From Palaemon carinicauda (taxonomy: Eukaryota; Arthropoda; Malacostraca; Decapoda; Palaemonidae): DNA of 64,000 nt. The stretch lies in NCBI RefSeq assembly GCF_036898095.1, contig NC_090728.1, forward strand, positions 88,265,430 to 88,329,429, read 5' to 3'. Shown here in pieces: positions 22,176 through 33,929 of the stretch. Position 1 is the first letter of the stretch, and the number at the start of each line of letters is the position of its first letter. A program made the translations under genes and the position numbers. The notes beneath the pieces are model-generated. The model was not told where the DNA came from and ran no database searches. It saw only the letters and a list, made by a program, of their open reading frames with translations.

Positions 22176-23219
22176 ATATGACTTGTGTTTCTACATGACG
22201 CTCCATTACAGGGTAATGGGACGGTTTCAGAAATTGTCGGAAGGATTCCACTGCGCTGACGACTCCTTTTGGGGGTTTCCTTTCCCATTCATGGTTTAGG
22301 TTTATTCTTCCTCGTCAGAAGGGAGGAACTTTAAATCCTTTATTATTTTTTTCCCTCGGCGCTTCATGACAACATCGGGTGTGAAGTAGGTGGCTGTGGC
22401 TGTGGACTAGGTCTACTCCCATTCGCCCTTCCCTTTACTTCTGCTGACGACGAGTGTTCTCGCCTTCTGCTGATCTCGTCGACTCCCAACATTCCGCGAT
22501 TTTTCTCTCCTTACATGCAATGTTTCAGCGCGTATGCAGCTTCACCTTGTTGAGGATTGCGAGATCAAGGACGATTGTCAATTAACGGCTTGTTCGACAA
22601 TCACTGAATTGACAAATCTTCCTTCTCTTTAACGATCACAGGAACAAAACTCTTCACCTTGTCTTTCTGGTTGATCAGGATGTCGTTCGTGACATTCCAA
22701 TGATATGATCAGAATTTTATTCTGTTCAATGATCAGTGGGGGCGAGACTCATCATCTCATCTTCCTGGTCGGTCAGGATGTCGTTCGTGACAATCCAGTG
22801 ATGAGTTCAGAATTTCTGTTCAACGATCGCAGGGGCGAGACTCATCACCTCGTCTTCCTGGTCGGTTAGGTTGTCGTTCGTGACAATTATATGTTAGACG
22901 CCCTTTGGGGCTTCTTTTGTGACGATCATTGATTGCCATAGAGATTGCTATGATCACGAAATTGTAGATTATCGTAATCTTGACGTTCTTCTCGAAGAAG
23001 AACACCTGTATGGTTTCTCCTTCGGGGAATTACTCCGTCAGGATCCCTGTTAGGGAAATCCCTTCGCGAATAACTCTAAATTAAGCCTTGGCTTTTTTTG
23101 CTAGCAACAATTTATGTTAACCTTCCTTTGAGATAGAACTCTTTGTAAGGAAACGTGAGTGCTGCTCGGAGGTTTGCCTGCAAGTGTAAGATATTCCTCT
23201 TCCAAGGGAGAGTCTTTAC

Positions 23220-24090
23220 ACAACTTTTGCGCATGTTTGCGCTCACGCTCAAGATCCTGAGTTATACACTCAGGGTCGCGAGCTCACGATGCTCGTGGTC
23301 TCGATCTAGCTCGACCTAGGTGCTTGTGATTGTGAACCGGACGCTCAAGTTAGCGCTCATGCTCATGATCGTGAGTTACACGCTCATCATCGTGAGCGAG
23401 ATAGTGACCTCGATTGCAACACTAGTCTTTCCTCAACCTTTGAGAATGCACGATCGTGGTCATGCTGACGAGGGAGCCACTCGCGATCGCTCACACTGAC
23501 GAGTATAACGTTCATGAGCGAGACACTAACGATTGTGCTCACGCTTTCGAGCGAGACGCTCACGTTGGCACTCACGCTCACGATCGTGAGTTACACTCTC
23601 AGTCACAAGCGACGCTTGTGACCACGTTTGTGTCTTTAGTCGCTTTATCTTTGAGGACACTTGCAATCACGAGCTAGTCGCTCGTCATTGTGAGTGAGAC
23701 GTTCTTATGCTCGCGCTCATGATAGTGAGTTTCACGGTCACAAGCAAGACGTTTGTGACCATGAATATGATGTCAGTGTCTACACGTCTTGAGAAAGTTC
23801 AATTGATTGCGAGCGAGACACTCGCAATCACACACGTTCATGAGCGTGAATTGCATAGTCACGAGCGCGACGCTCGTGACTATGATTGTGAAGCCAGTCT
23901 CTTCAACTCTTAAATATGCTCTTGTGATCACGAGTGAGATGCTCCCAATCGTTCTCGCAGTTACATGCTCTCATGGCCGCTAGCCAGGACGGTCACAATG
24001 ACGAGGTGAACACTTGGGACGCTCGCTATCGCGAACATGCTCATGATCGTGAATTACATACTCAAGCACGACTCGTGATGGCGATCGCGC
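23220..24090. repeat. Palindrome-rich degenerate repeat block in DIRS-D
   Basis: Short units built around CTCACG, ATCGTGAG and GAGCGAGACGCTC recur irregularly, many of them self-complementary (for example ctcatgatcgtgag near 23360 and acgagcgcgacgctcgt near 23855). The block sits where other group 1 copies have the Arg/Ser-rich repeat of gag, so it is probably a decayed, locally expanded gag repeat. It has no regular spacer-repeat structure. Confidence 0.6.
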
Positions 24091-25007
24091 GCGTCTTGTG
24101 GAAAACAACGAAGGAGTTCACTCCTTAGGCTCAGGACACCTCGCTAACCCTAGGAAGGTTAAAGGAGGTTGTAAGGATCTCATCCGTGATGGGATTTCGG
24201 GTCCTCTACCAGTCACAGAATCCTTCTTCTTTTCATCCGAGAGATGACCCAGAGCTCTGTACGTTTTAGGTCAGAATCCATCCATAATGTGTTCAAGCAC
24301 AAACCTTGCCACTGGTAGGGGTAAAGTGTGTCTGTTCTTCACCTCACCTTACCTACAAGATGAGATGTGATCCACAGAAGACCTGATAATTTTTTTCTAT
24401 CACTCCTTTAGTCCATAGCGCTCTTAAGCAGCTTCTTTATGATGCAAACTGGGTCATTGGTAGTGTGAATACGTGTCTAATCTACACCTCTCCCTACCCA
24501 CAAGATGTGACCCACAGAAGATCTGATACTTTTTCTCCATCACTCATGTAGTGATGAACACACAATAATTGGTTGAAGGCATTGGGATGAATGAAAGTAT
24601 GCCTGGCTCTTTTACTTTCATTATCTTCCCCTCCATTGAGGAACAGCGCCATGGGTACCTTTACAAAGCTGGCTTCAACCTCTGCAGGTAATAATCACTT
24701 CCCTTGTGTAAACAGGTATCTTTTGCATATACAGTACTCATACACATCCCCAATGCCTCCTGCAAAGTAGGCCGTGGGAAATGTCTTTTCATTTGTAGGC
24801 CTCCTATTTTAACTGGGAACATCATCTTAACTAGACGTTCTTATGATATCTCTCAAACTACTTCAGTTGCTTAGGCCGCTATCATACTCTTTGGTATTGA
24901 TATGCGAGGTGCAGGGTATCCCTTGATTACAGTCTAATACTGTTCTAGGGTAACCCGGGTTAATGACTAAGCCAGTAGTCGGACTTACCACCCTTCTAAG
25001 AGTGAGT

Positions 25008-25279
25008 CATCCAAATAAATAGCGGAAGGTTTGTTAGTATGGGAACAAATGACAAATTCGGAGATAATTTGTATTTTTCCCTAACTAGTACAACCCTGTA
25101 GCTATTTGTATAAATTGGCCCGCCATCACTTGTCCCCCGGTAAGTCCTGCCTGCAAGCAAAAAGTGATGTGGTTCATTGAACCGTGAGTAGATATAGGTG
25201 TCTGGGTAGCCCCCAGTCACCCCCCTAGCTACCCACTGTAAGTTAGGGAAAAATAACAAATTATCTCCGAAATTGTCCC
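25008..25279 (+). repeat. ICR and right terminal repeat of DIRS-D
   Basis: ATCCAAATAAATAGCGGAAG, then GTTTGTTAGTATGGGAAC, is the reverse complement of the left end of DIRS-D. It is followed at once by AAATGACAAATTCGG, which is complementary to the right end. The right inverted repeat then runs to about 25279. This double complementarity is the DIRS hallmark. Confidence 0.85.
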
Positions 25280-25557
25280 TTTTTGCATATGCAGATGATG
25301 CTACTGTCTTTTCATCAATTCCATCTTTTGAATATAGATCTTGGGTTGCTGAATCCCCTATTAGAGACTTAGCTAAAAATAGTAAATGTTTCAAATTATG
25401 GGGCATGAAGTTGAATTGCACAAATAAATTGTTTTATTGAGAAAGTTTCAAGATTTTTAGTGATTAATCTATTCTGTAGAAGTGTTTTAATTCTTTCATT
25501 TTGCCTTGTTTTGAATATTGTTCTCCTGTCTGTTCTTCAGCAGCTGAATCTCATATA
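25280..25557 (+). pseudogene. LINE reverse transcriptase, 3' piece
   Basis: The LINE resumes with FAYADDATVFSSIPS, the catalytic box of a non-LTR RT, then LWGMKLNCTN. A later part has FILPCFEYCSPVCSSAAESH. If DIRS-D is removed, the residues KLC and FAYADD join in one frame. Stops and a probable internal deletion occur after LNCTN. DIRS-E begins about 100 bp further on. Confidence 0.75.
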
Positions 25558-25654
25558 GTATATGAAAAATTTACTATATGGTAATGGTTTGTTTCAGAAA
25601 GCATTGTTGATAATACTATAACGTTGATACTAAAATGTTGAATGAAACTGTAAA

Positions 25655-25840
25655 TTTTAAATATTAAACTTAGCCGGTGAATATATAATAGCTGACGTCT
25701 CCGACGGCTCGACAGATTCCAAAAACTCGCGAGCGATCGCCGTGAAGGTTGCGGGTGTGACCACCAGCGCCGACTATCGGCCAGATACCGCATATACTTG
25801 TAAACATCTCCAGTTCTTCTCTGTCGGTCTTGTCGACAAG
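25655..25840 (+). repeat. Left inverted terminal repeat of DIRS-E
   Basis: Contains GACGTCTCCGACGGCTCGAC and GCGAGCGATCGCCGTGAAGG. The exact reverse complements lie in the right repeat near 28862-28940. Unlike group 1, the end does not start GTTCC. Confidence 0.85.
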
Positions 25841-26446
25841 TTGGTTCCACTCGCTTTATGACCTCGAGTTTTCTACCAAATTGGTGAAGTACTTGGTTTT
25901 GGTTTTATTGCTTTCGCCGTGTTGGATTATTCAATACTATCTTCAAAAGAAATGCTTTTGAAAGGAGAGGAAAAGTGTTTTGCCCTTGCTTTTTTTTTTA
26001 TCTCTGGTTTTTCCATAGAGTAAAGAGGGCCGACCCTTCCCTCAGTGTACGGAAGTGTTTTTTAGGCTTTTAGTAATTATTTTATCACGTTATAAATTAT
26101 TGTTGATATTTATAGATTTTCCTCTATATATTTTATAGGGCGTCGTCATTATATCGCTGTCTGGAGAGCCTCTAATGGACATTAGTCCTAACCAAGGAGC
26201 TAGGTCTCATAGTGAACGTAGAGAAGTCGTAACTTACAGTACCCCATCCCAGACTATTCTTTATTTGGGAATGGAGATACAGTTTCTGATTTTTCGGGCC
26301 TTTTCGTCTCCCACAAGAATGGAACAAGCTCTGTTAAAAGTCCTTCACTTGCAAGAGAAAAACAGTTGCTCTGTAGGAGTTTGAACTAGCCTCGTGGGAA
26401 CTCTTTCATCGCTGGAGTAGTTTATCTCTCTGGGGAGACTCAACCT

Positions 26447-27243
26447 ATGCCCTCTCCAATTTCACCTAAACCATTGGAACAAGGAGAAGGGCTTAGAGAG
26501 TATCTCTTTCCCAATCTCCAACTCAGTCTAGACATGTCTGACTTGGTGGGACAGCAACATCAGACTTCGAGAAGGTCTTTCTCTTGCGATCAAGAACCCA
26601 AACCATGTGTTGTATTCAGATGCATCGGATTTGGGTTAGGGAGCTCCACTAGACAGTCTGGAATGCTCGGGTCTTTGATCCACGGATCAGAAGGAACTCC
26701 ATTTAAGGCAAGTAACATCTCTCCTTTGGCGAGATTTGTGCAAGGAAAAATGAATGTCTTGGCGGACTGCCTCAGCAGAAGAGGACAAGTCATCTCCATG
26801 GAGTGGACGTTGCATAAGACTGTGTGCGAGAAGCTATGGATGACATGGGGTCAACCCACCATAGATCTTTTTGCGACCTCTCTGACAAAGAGGCTCTCGA
26901 CTTACTGCTTTCCAGTTCCAGATCCAGAGGCAGCCCACATAGACGCTTTCCTGCTGGACTGGTCTCACCTGGACGTTTATGCCTTTCCACCTTTCAAGAT
27001 CCTAAACAAGGTGCTGCAGAAGTTCACCTCTCACGAAGGGACCAGGTTGACATTGGTTGCTCCACTCTGGCCCGCGAGAGAGTGGTTCACAGAGGTACTT
27101 CTATGGCTGGTAGACGTTCCAAGAAGTCTGCCGTTACGGATGGATCTCTTGCGACAGCCTCACGTAAAGAGATTTTATCAAAGCCTCCCCACGCTTCGTC
27201 TAACTGCCTTCAGACTATCGAAAGACTCTCTTGAGCTCGAGGG
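26447..27243 (+). pseudogene. RNase H and connection domain of DIRS-E
   Basis: The frame contains a broken N-terminal RNase H and then a well kept stretch: ARFVQGKMNVLADCLSRRGQ, EWTLHKTVCEKL, TIDLFATSLTKRL, YCFPVPDPEAAHIDAF, LDVYAFPPFKILNKVLQKF and LTLVAPLWPAREWF. It matches the RT-RNase H C-terminal region of DIRS-J. The upstream RT is deleted. The frame runs on into YR only because of an indel near 27365; the YR proper begins in the -1 frame. Confidence 0.75.
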
Positions 27244-28279
27244 TTTTCGAAGGAGGCAGCTAGAGCGATCGCGAGGGCTAGAAGATCCTCTACCATCAGG
27301 ATCTATCAGTCGAAATGGGAGGTATTTAGAGACTGGTGCAAGTCCTCCTCTATTTCCTCTTCCAAGTGCCTCTGTAGCGCAGATTGTGAATTTTCTGCCT
27401 TATCTGAGAAACGGTCGCTCCCTCTCTGCATCCACCATTAAAGGCTACAGAAGCATGTTAGCTTCTGTTTTCAGGCATAAGGGTTTGGATCTTTCTAATA
27501 ACAAAGATCTCCAAGACCTGCTTAAGTCTTTCGAGACTTCCAAGGAGCGTCATATTTCGACTCCTGCTTGGAACTTGGACGTGGTCCTACAGTTCCTTAG
27601 GTCAGACAGGTTTGAACCATTAAATTCAGCCTCCCTGAAGGATCTTACCCTCAAGACACTTTTTTTTTGGTGAGCTTGGCTTCGGCTAAAAGGGTAAGTG
27701 AGATACATGCTTTTAGCAAGAACATCGGTTTCTCCGCTAATAAAGCAGTATGCGCTCTTCAACTTGGTTTTTTTGGCCAAGAATGAACTTCCGTCTCGTC
27801 CTTGGCCTAAATCATTTGAAATCCCCAGTCTTTCTGAGATTGTGGGGAATGAAGTTGAAAGAGTGCTGTGCCCCGTTAGAGCTCTTAATTTTTGTTTATC
27901 CAGAACTAAACCGTGACGAGGTTGTTCAGAGGCTTTGTGGTGCTCCGTTAAAAAGCCCTCTTTGCCTATGTCTAAGAATGCGTGGTCTTATTTTATTAGA
28001 CTTTTGATTCGGGAGGCACACTCTCAATTAAGTGAGAAGGGTCATAATTTACTTAAAGTCAAGGCTCATGAAGTTAGAGCGATAGCAACTTCTGTAGCGT
28101 TTAAGCAAAATAGACCCATTAAAAGTATTATGGACGCGATCTTTTGGAGAGGCAAGTCGGTTTTTGCTTTATATTACTTGAAAGATGTCCAGACTCTTTA
28201 TGAGGACTGCTACACACTGGGACCATTCGTAGCAGCGAGTGCAGTAGTGGGTGAAGGCTCTACCACTACATTCCCTTAA
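27196..28279 (+). pseudogene. Tyrosine recombinase of DIRS-E, nearly complete
   Basis: YR would integrate the circular DNA intermediate of the element. Order: N-terminal helices (QTIERLS, a stop, then ARGFSKEAARAIARARR and IYQSKWEVFRDWCKS), SLSASTIKGYRSMLASVFRH (about 27420), SLASAKRVSEIHAFSKNIGF with the first catalytic Arg (about 27670), AHEVRAIATSVAFKQNRP with the His-x-x-Arg box (about 28065), and FALYYLKDVQTLYEDCYTLG with the presumed nucleophile Tyr (about 28170). All four signature residues are present. Defects: stops at 27232 and 27914 and indels near 27365 and at the T runs near 27665 and 27765. It is thus a recent pseudogene. Confidence 0.8.
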
Positions 28280-28659
28280 TCCCAATATCCTTTTAATCTA
28301 CTTTTGAAATTTTTAATCTTATTTTGGGTTGTACGGGAGACTAAGAAGTCTTTCGCAATCTTTTTGATTTGGCGGGTGGTCAAAATATTGTTTCTTGAGA
28401 GCGCCCAGATTAAGGGTATTGATGAGGTCCTGTTATAGGGGTGTTTACCCTGGTTATAGCAGATCCTGGGAGTCTTTCGGCATCCTAAGAGGATCGCTGG
28501 GCTTCATGAGGATAGCGGACTAATGAGGCAGAGTAATAATCAGAGTCTGCTTCCTTACCAGGTACCTATACTTAAGTCTGTTTTTTTAATAATTGTCAAA
28601 AACTCTTGAGCATATACGCCTTTATTGTATTAATACTGGTCTCTACCTACCACCATGGG

Positions 28660-28998
28660 TGTGAATCAGCTATTATATATTCACCGGCTAAGTTTAATAT
28701 TTAAAAATGATATTTTGATTATAAAATAAATTTTTGAATATACTTACCCGGTGAATATATAAATTAAAGGCCCTCCCTTCCTCCCTGATAGAGACCTAGG
28801 GGACTGAGAAGAACTGGAGATGTTTACAAGTATATGCGGTATCTGGCCGATAGTCGGCGCTGGTGGTCACACCCGCAACCTTCACGGCGATCGCTCGCGA
28901 GTTTTTGGAATCTGTCGAGCCGTCGGAGACGTCAGCTATTATATATTCACCGGGTAAGTATATTCAAAAATTTATTTTATAATCAAAATATCATTTTT
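28660..28998 (+). repeat. ICR and right terminal repeat of DIRS-E
   Basis: TATATTCACCGGCTAAGTTT, then AATATTT, is complementary to the left start. It is followed by AAAAATGATATTTTGATTAT, which is complementary to the right end at about 28975-28998. The right inverted repeat follows. Confidence 0.85.
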
Positions 28999-29390
28999 GA
29001 CCTGTAGTACAGTAGGATCCAGTCAGTGGTTATTGATAGGACAAACTGATGTTTTATGATTGTAATCAAATACTTCTGCATCACCAAAGTAGTTACTGTA
29101 ATGTTGTCTGAAAATTGAATTGGTCCGTAACTGGAATACAAACCTATGCTATTTATTAGGGGTATTACTTTCGGCTAAGCTGAAAGAACAAGCCATTAAA
29201 ATTTAGCGAGGGTTAATTACCCATCCTGCTACAGTAGTTAACGCTGGTATGGGAGATAGCTTACTACCCCTCCCACTGACACATCTGTGATGGAGCTCAC
29301 TTTGCTTTTGGCTCGGATGGTGAACAGTCGTTGCCGCTTTTCATCCTCACCAAATATTGGACTGCCATTAATGCTTTTTGTTCTTTTTCT

Positions 29391-29595
29391 TTTTCCAATA
29401 TCAAACTTACCCGATGATCATATAGCTGCATCCCTGCTGCCCGACAGAAAAAAAAAAACCTACGGGCGGAATACGCCAGCGATCGCTATACAGGTGGGGG
29501 TGTACATCAACAGCGCCATCTGTCAAGTAGGTACTCAAGTACTCGATGTCAACAAAGAACCAATTTTCCCTCTGTCGTGCCACAGGCAAGACCTA
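29391..29595 (+). repeat. Left inverted terminal repeat of DIRS-G
   Basis: Contains CTTACCCGATGATCATATAG and ACCTACGGGCGGAATACGCC, both found inverted at the right end. The A run at 29449-29459 corresponds to the T run at 35646-35657 on the other side. Confidence 0.85.
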
Positions 29596-30739
29596 CTAAA
29601 TACGCCGTCCCTAACTGGATTTGTTTTCACAACGATTTGGTGAAGTACACTATTCCAGTTTTGAGCTTTCGCTATGCAGGGGTTTTATCTTCATTTCAAA
29701 ACTTGAACTCGTTTTGGATAGATTTAATTAAGGTGACGAAGAGAGTATGGACTCTCTTTCACTTTTAATGGCCGACCCTTCCCTTAGACGGAAGTGTGTT
29801 TAGGTTTTTGGTAATTTTGCTTAACAAGTTATAGATCTATTTATTTTATATCTCTCCGCCTTTATAGGCCTCTTCGATTAACTTTCCATTTATTATAAAC
29901 TTATAAAAATTAATTTTTGTTTGTTTATATGCGACCTTTCCTAATAGTAGGCGGTCCTTACTTGGAACCGAAGTTAATTAACTTTGAGCCCGTCATATCG
30001 TATTTACCTTTTAAGAATTTATCCCTTTTTAATTTTAATGTTTTTGAAAGAATTTCTTTGATAGTCTCGTACTGTTTTCAAAGATGAACTAACGTTTAGT
30101 TTTGTCTCCGCAGTTGTTGACGTTCAGAACGTTCAACGTGCGCTCTATCGTTACGATAGAGAGAGAGTATTTCACGATTTCACGTTGCAGTAAGAGTAAA
30201 CCGATTCTAGCGTTTCGTTCATTCTTTCTTAGCTTAAATGGTTTAAATTCTAAATAAAGGAACTTTTTATTTGGGAAACCTTTCAGTGTTTTCCTTTAGC
30301 AAATAATTGTTTTAACGATATATAATTGGGCTCTTCTCTCAGGTTCTAAGTCAAGAGAGAAGAGAGAGAGAGATAGAGACGGAGGGAGAGAGAGGAGAAT
30401 AAACGTTTCGTTCAAGCGGGTAACGTTGTTCTCGTTTTTTTTTTTACTCTTCTCCCTAGTCGCTGTAGGGGAAGAAGGTAAAACGTTTCTAGAGTTTTAT
30501 TCTTGTTCCCAGGCTTTATGCGGTGAGAGATTTTAAACGTAGTTTATTTGATCCAGTGTTTAGTCTCTTTTCCAGCCACTGAATTCTTTATCTTTAATTA
30601 TGTTTTTCTGTTGCATTGTAAAACTGTTTTCGCAATTACTACCTTTTAATGAAGGATAGGATTGCGTGTTTCAGGTAGAAATCAGTTAAAGTTTCGATTT
30701 CAGTGAAATAAGTGCAAACAGAAAATCAAAAGTGATATG

Positions 30740-33060
30740 CGCAAAGTGTTACAGTGTTGCGTTCGAGGGTTCGTCTGTTCGTGCCAGTTGTTCACCTAGT
30801 CCGATACCTCTTACAAGCTCCCAAGCCCAGGGGAGAAGTAATGTCGAAGGACTTATGGGTTCCACAGGCCTTGATCGACGAACAGACGTTTCCCTCCGTG
30901 GTTTCGGGTGTATCTATACACGTTGCCGACGTGATCACCCCACCCACACAAGACGAGAGAGCCCATTTATTCCTCGTCTGCGGAAGAGGTTTCTCGAGAA
31001 ACCATGGACCAAATCTTGCAGCTTTTTAAGTGCAAGTCGGTCCCTTCCGCGCAAGTCCAACGGCCTAGGTGTAGCCACTGGGTCAGTTCGGACTCGCTGC
31101 AGTCATCCGACGACTGCACACCTCCCAAGAGAGGCAAGGTGGTACCGCAACAGGCAGTAACTCCGTCTGTTGCCGCACCAGCTGTTTTAGACCCTCAGTC
31201 ACAACGGACAGTAGCTCCGTTTGTTGCCGTCTTTTATAGACCCTAGTGGTCTTTACTGCAGTCTATGCAGACTCAGTTAGCTGCGGTTATGCAGGAGTTT
31301 CGTGCGGAGAAGGTTTACTCTGCTCTCGTTAGCCTACAACCTGCCACGGTTGTGCGCCCAGCTCACGCTGAGGCTGCCTGCTCCCACACTCCGGCTGCGG
31401 AGAGCTCCACCTCCGATGCGCGATCGACCCTGCCAGACGCATGTTAACATTAGCCGACGTGCGGCTCCCTCCGTTAACATGCGTGAGCTACCGCATCAGC
31501 AGTGGGAAGGTGGAGTCAAGCTGCCGTGTTTTGACGCAATGCGGCATGCTCCGCAACACACGGCAGTCCCCACCACGCACCACCACTCCGCTTTGGTTGC
31601 CTGCTCCCTCACTCCGACTGCGGAGAAGGTTGACGATGCACCCGTTGGCCTACAGCCTGCCACGGTTGTGTGCCCAGCATGGCTGCCTGCTCCCACACTC
31701 TTGTTGTGAGAGCTCCTCCACCCATGCGCAGTCGACCCTGCCAGACGCATGCTGACTCCCACAGACACACGGAGCACTCCGTTGCCTTGCGTGAGCTACC
31801 ACAAGCTGCCGTGTTTTGACACGGTGTGTCAGCCTCCGCAACCCACGGTGGTTACCGCCACTCGCCCGCAGCTGACTAGTCAGTCAGGAGTTGAGGCTTC
31901 CCCACACAGCTTTGGTTGTTGCCAGCTCACAGACTGTCAAGCAGTTACATGACGTTGCCTTCTGGTCTGCTACTAATGCACCAGTGCTGTATGTCCTCAC
32001 GCACCTGTTGTGGTTGACAGTTCAGTTTTTGACAGTTCACAGACTGTCAAGCAGTTACATAACGTTGCCTTCTGGTCTGCTGCTTATGCACCAGTGAGAC
32101 CCTCACTGATATAACCTAGCTTTTCTCGGACATGGTTCCTGTAGATGAGAAAGTGCTGTTCTCCCTCCTTCTGATATTCCCTTGAGGTCTCTGTCATTTG
32201 GAGAGGAGCCTTAAGCTACTTAGCCTCCTATAGACTTTAATTAAAGCATAACATGCTTCCAGGGATGGTAAATGGTTCCGCTTCAGTCGCTAACCCCGTC
32301 TGTTGCCACACCTGCTCCCATAGACCTTGGGCTTTGTTGCAAGACATGCAGTCCAAGCTTAGTCCTTGATAGAGGATTTTTTACGGAGAAGAACCTTCTA
32401 GCCAACAACCTTCCTACCGGTTGGTTGTACGCCCTGTTGACGCTGAGGTGTCCTACTCACGTCCGACAGTTGAGATGGTTCCTCTACCGGTGCGACCCAG
32501 TGTGGGTTGCCAGTCGCACGTTGACGTTAAGCGACTCTCGGAGGTGGTTGTGGACGTTCAGTGTGTCACTAGGAAGACGTTCAACAACCAGCAGAGGTGA
32601 CTTGTTGTGACGCAGTGCGGCAACCTCAGCAACCCGATAGGGGGTTGTCTGCACAACCCAGACAGTCTAGACAGTTTCGGGTTGTCGCTGTACTTCCTCG
32701 CGTCCCCATGGTTGACAGTTCACAGACTGTGCAGCAGTACCATGATCTTGTGTCCGGCTCCGTCACGCATCCACCAGTGCGACCGGATTCAGCGAGTCAG
32801 ACGTTGCCCACTCCGTTGCCGTTTCCTCATCAGTTTCGGATGAGGAACCCTCTGATGAGGACATGGCTGAGCAAGACGATCAACCCCCAGCCCTGCTATC
32901 CATCCAGAAGATGCTGAAGAAGGAACACGGCCCTGTCAGGCTGTGGATGAGTCTGGTTAGGACTCTGTCATCCGTGGTTCAATTGGTGTCACTTGGAAGA
33001 CTACACCTCCGTCCTCTTCGGTATCATCTAGCTCTTCACTGGAAAAGGACAAGACGCTAG
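30740..33060 (+). pseudogene. Gag-like region of DIRS-G, degenerate
   Basis: No long frame survives. Short frames encode MSKDLWVPQALIDEQ (30841), then Pro/Ala-rich segments in which similar phrases recur: TPSVAAPAV, HDVAFWSATNAP/HNVAFWSAAYAP and repeated 'CTGCCACGGTTGTG' DNA blocks at 31338 and 31656. The region is in the position of gag. It lacks the Cys-rich head found in group 1 gag proteins. Only position supports the call. Confidence 0.4.
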
Positions 33061-33119
33061 AAGCGGTCTCGATCCCGGTTTCCGGAAGATAAGTCTGGTC
33101 TGACTTGATGAAAGGACTT

Positions 33120-33850
33120 TTTCAACCTTTGAAAGGGTCTTCCCCTGACTGTTCAGACTCCCAACCACGTTCTCTTCTCAGACGCATCGGACGTAGGCTG
33201 GGGTGCGACCTTAGGCGGTAGGGAATGCTCGGGATTATGGAACTCGAGTCAAAGGACAATGCATTTCAACTGCAAGAAGCTTCTGGCAGTACGTCTGACC
33301 TGGAAAAGCTTCAGGTCTCTCCTTCAAGGCAAAGTGGTGGAGGTGAACACGGTCAACTCCCTGCTTTGATGTTCATCTCCTAGCAAGGAGGGACCTACTC
33401 TCTGACATGGTACGAGTTCGCAAGTGACCTCCTCTCCTGTTCAACAGGTCTAGACTTTTCACTAGTAACGAGTTTCATCCAAGGCAACTTGAATGTCTTA
33501 GCAGATTGTCTCAGTAGGAAGGGACAATAATTCCAACATATTGGACCCTCCACTAGGATGTATGCAAGAGACTTTGGGTCACCTGGGGCCAGCCAACCAT
33601 AGATCTCTTCGCAACCTCGATGTCCAAGAGGCTCTCAATACTTTGCTCACCTATCCCGGACCCAGCAGTAGTTCTTATAGATGCCTTTCTACTAGATTGG
33701 TCTCATCTAGATCTATATGCGTTCCCTCCGTTCTAGATTGTCAACAAGGTACTGCAGAAGTTCGCCTCTCACGAAGGGACAAAGTTGACGCTAGTTGCTT
33801 CCCTCTGGCCCGCGAGAGAATAACTTACCGAGGTACTTCGATGGCTAGTA
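33120..33850 (+). pseudogene. RNase H remnant of DIRS-G
   Basis: Fragments include LFSDASDVGWGATLGG-like sequence (about 33175-33215), then SFIQGNLNVLADCLSRKGQ at about 33470-33525 (compare ARFVQGKMNVLADCLSRRGQ in DIRS-E). Frameshifts break the remainder (TWGQPTIDLFATS-type DNA at about 33585). The RT upstream has been lost. Confidence 0.6.
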
Positions 33851-33929
33851 AACGTTCCCAGAACACTTCCCCTAAGGGTGGACCTGCTACGTCTGCCACG
33901 CGTAAAGAAGGTACTCCAAGGCCTCCACG

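Larger units (their letters stand above)
21907..25279 (+). mobile_element. DIRS-D: non-autonomous DIRS copy inside a LINE
   Basis: It starts GTTCCCATCTAAC and ends about 25279 (ATCTCCGAAATTGTCC). The left region (21990-22110, with ATCTACTCACGGTTCAATGA) recurs inverted at about 25150-25215. The ICR at 25008-25075 is complementary to both ends. Nothing like RT or RNase H is left. It contains a leader, a palindrome-rich repeat block (23220-24090) in the position of gag, and a 3' region with a duplicated remnant of a YR tail (TYLQDEM-like, about 24345 and about 24495). It is a deletion derivative that could only move with enzymes supplied by another copy. Confidence 0.8.
25655..28998 (+). mobile_element. 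DIRS-E: group 2 DIRS, deleted for gag and RT
   Basis: A 3.3-kb element with long inverted repeats: the left segment 25672-25830 (starting AGCCGGTGAATATATAATAG) recurs inverted at about 28800-28955. The ICR at about 28665-28765 is complementary to the left start and to the right end, with a shared T/A run at the junction. Gag and RT are missing. Part of RNase H and most of YR remain. Sequence quality of YR is good apart from short frameshifts, so this is a fairly recent deletion copy. Confidence 0.85.

Noticed and set aside
23220..24090. CRISPR-like array suggested by many short palindromes
   Set aside because: The units vary in length and spacing, there are no unique spacers of constant size, and the context is an animal retrotransposon.
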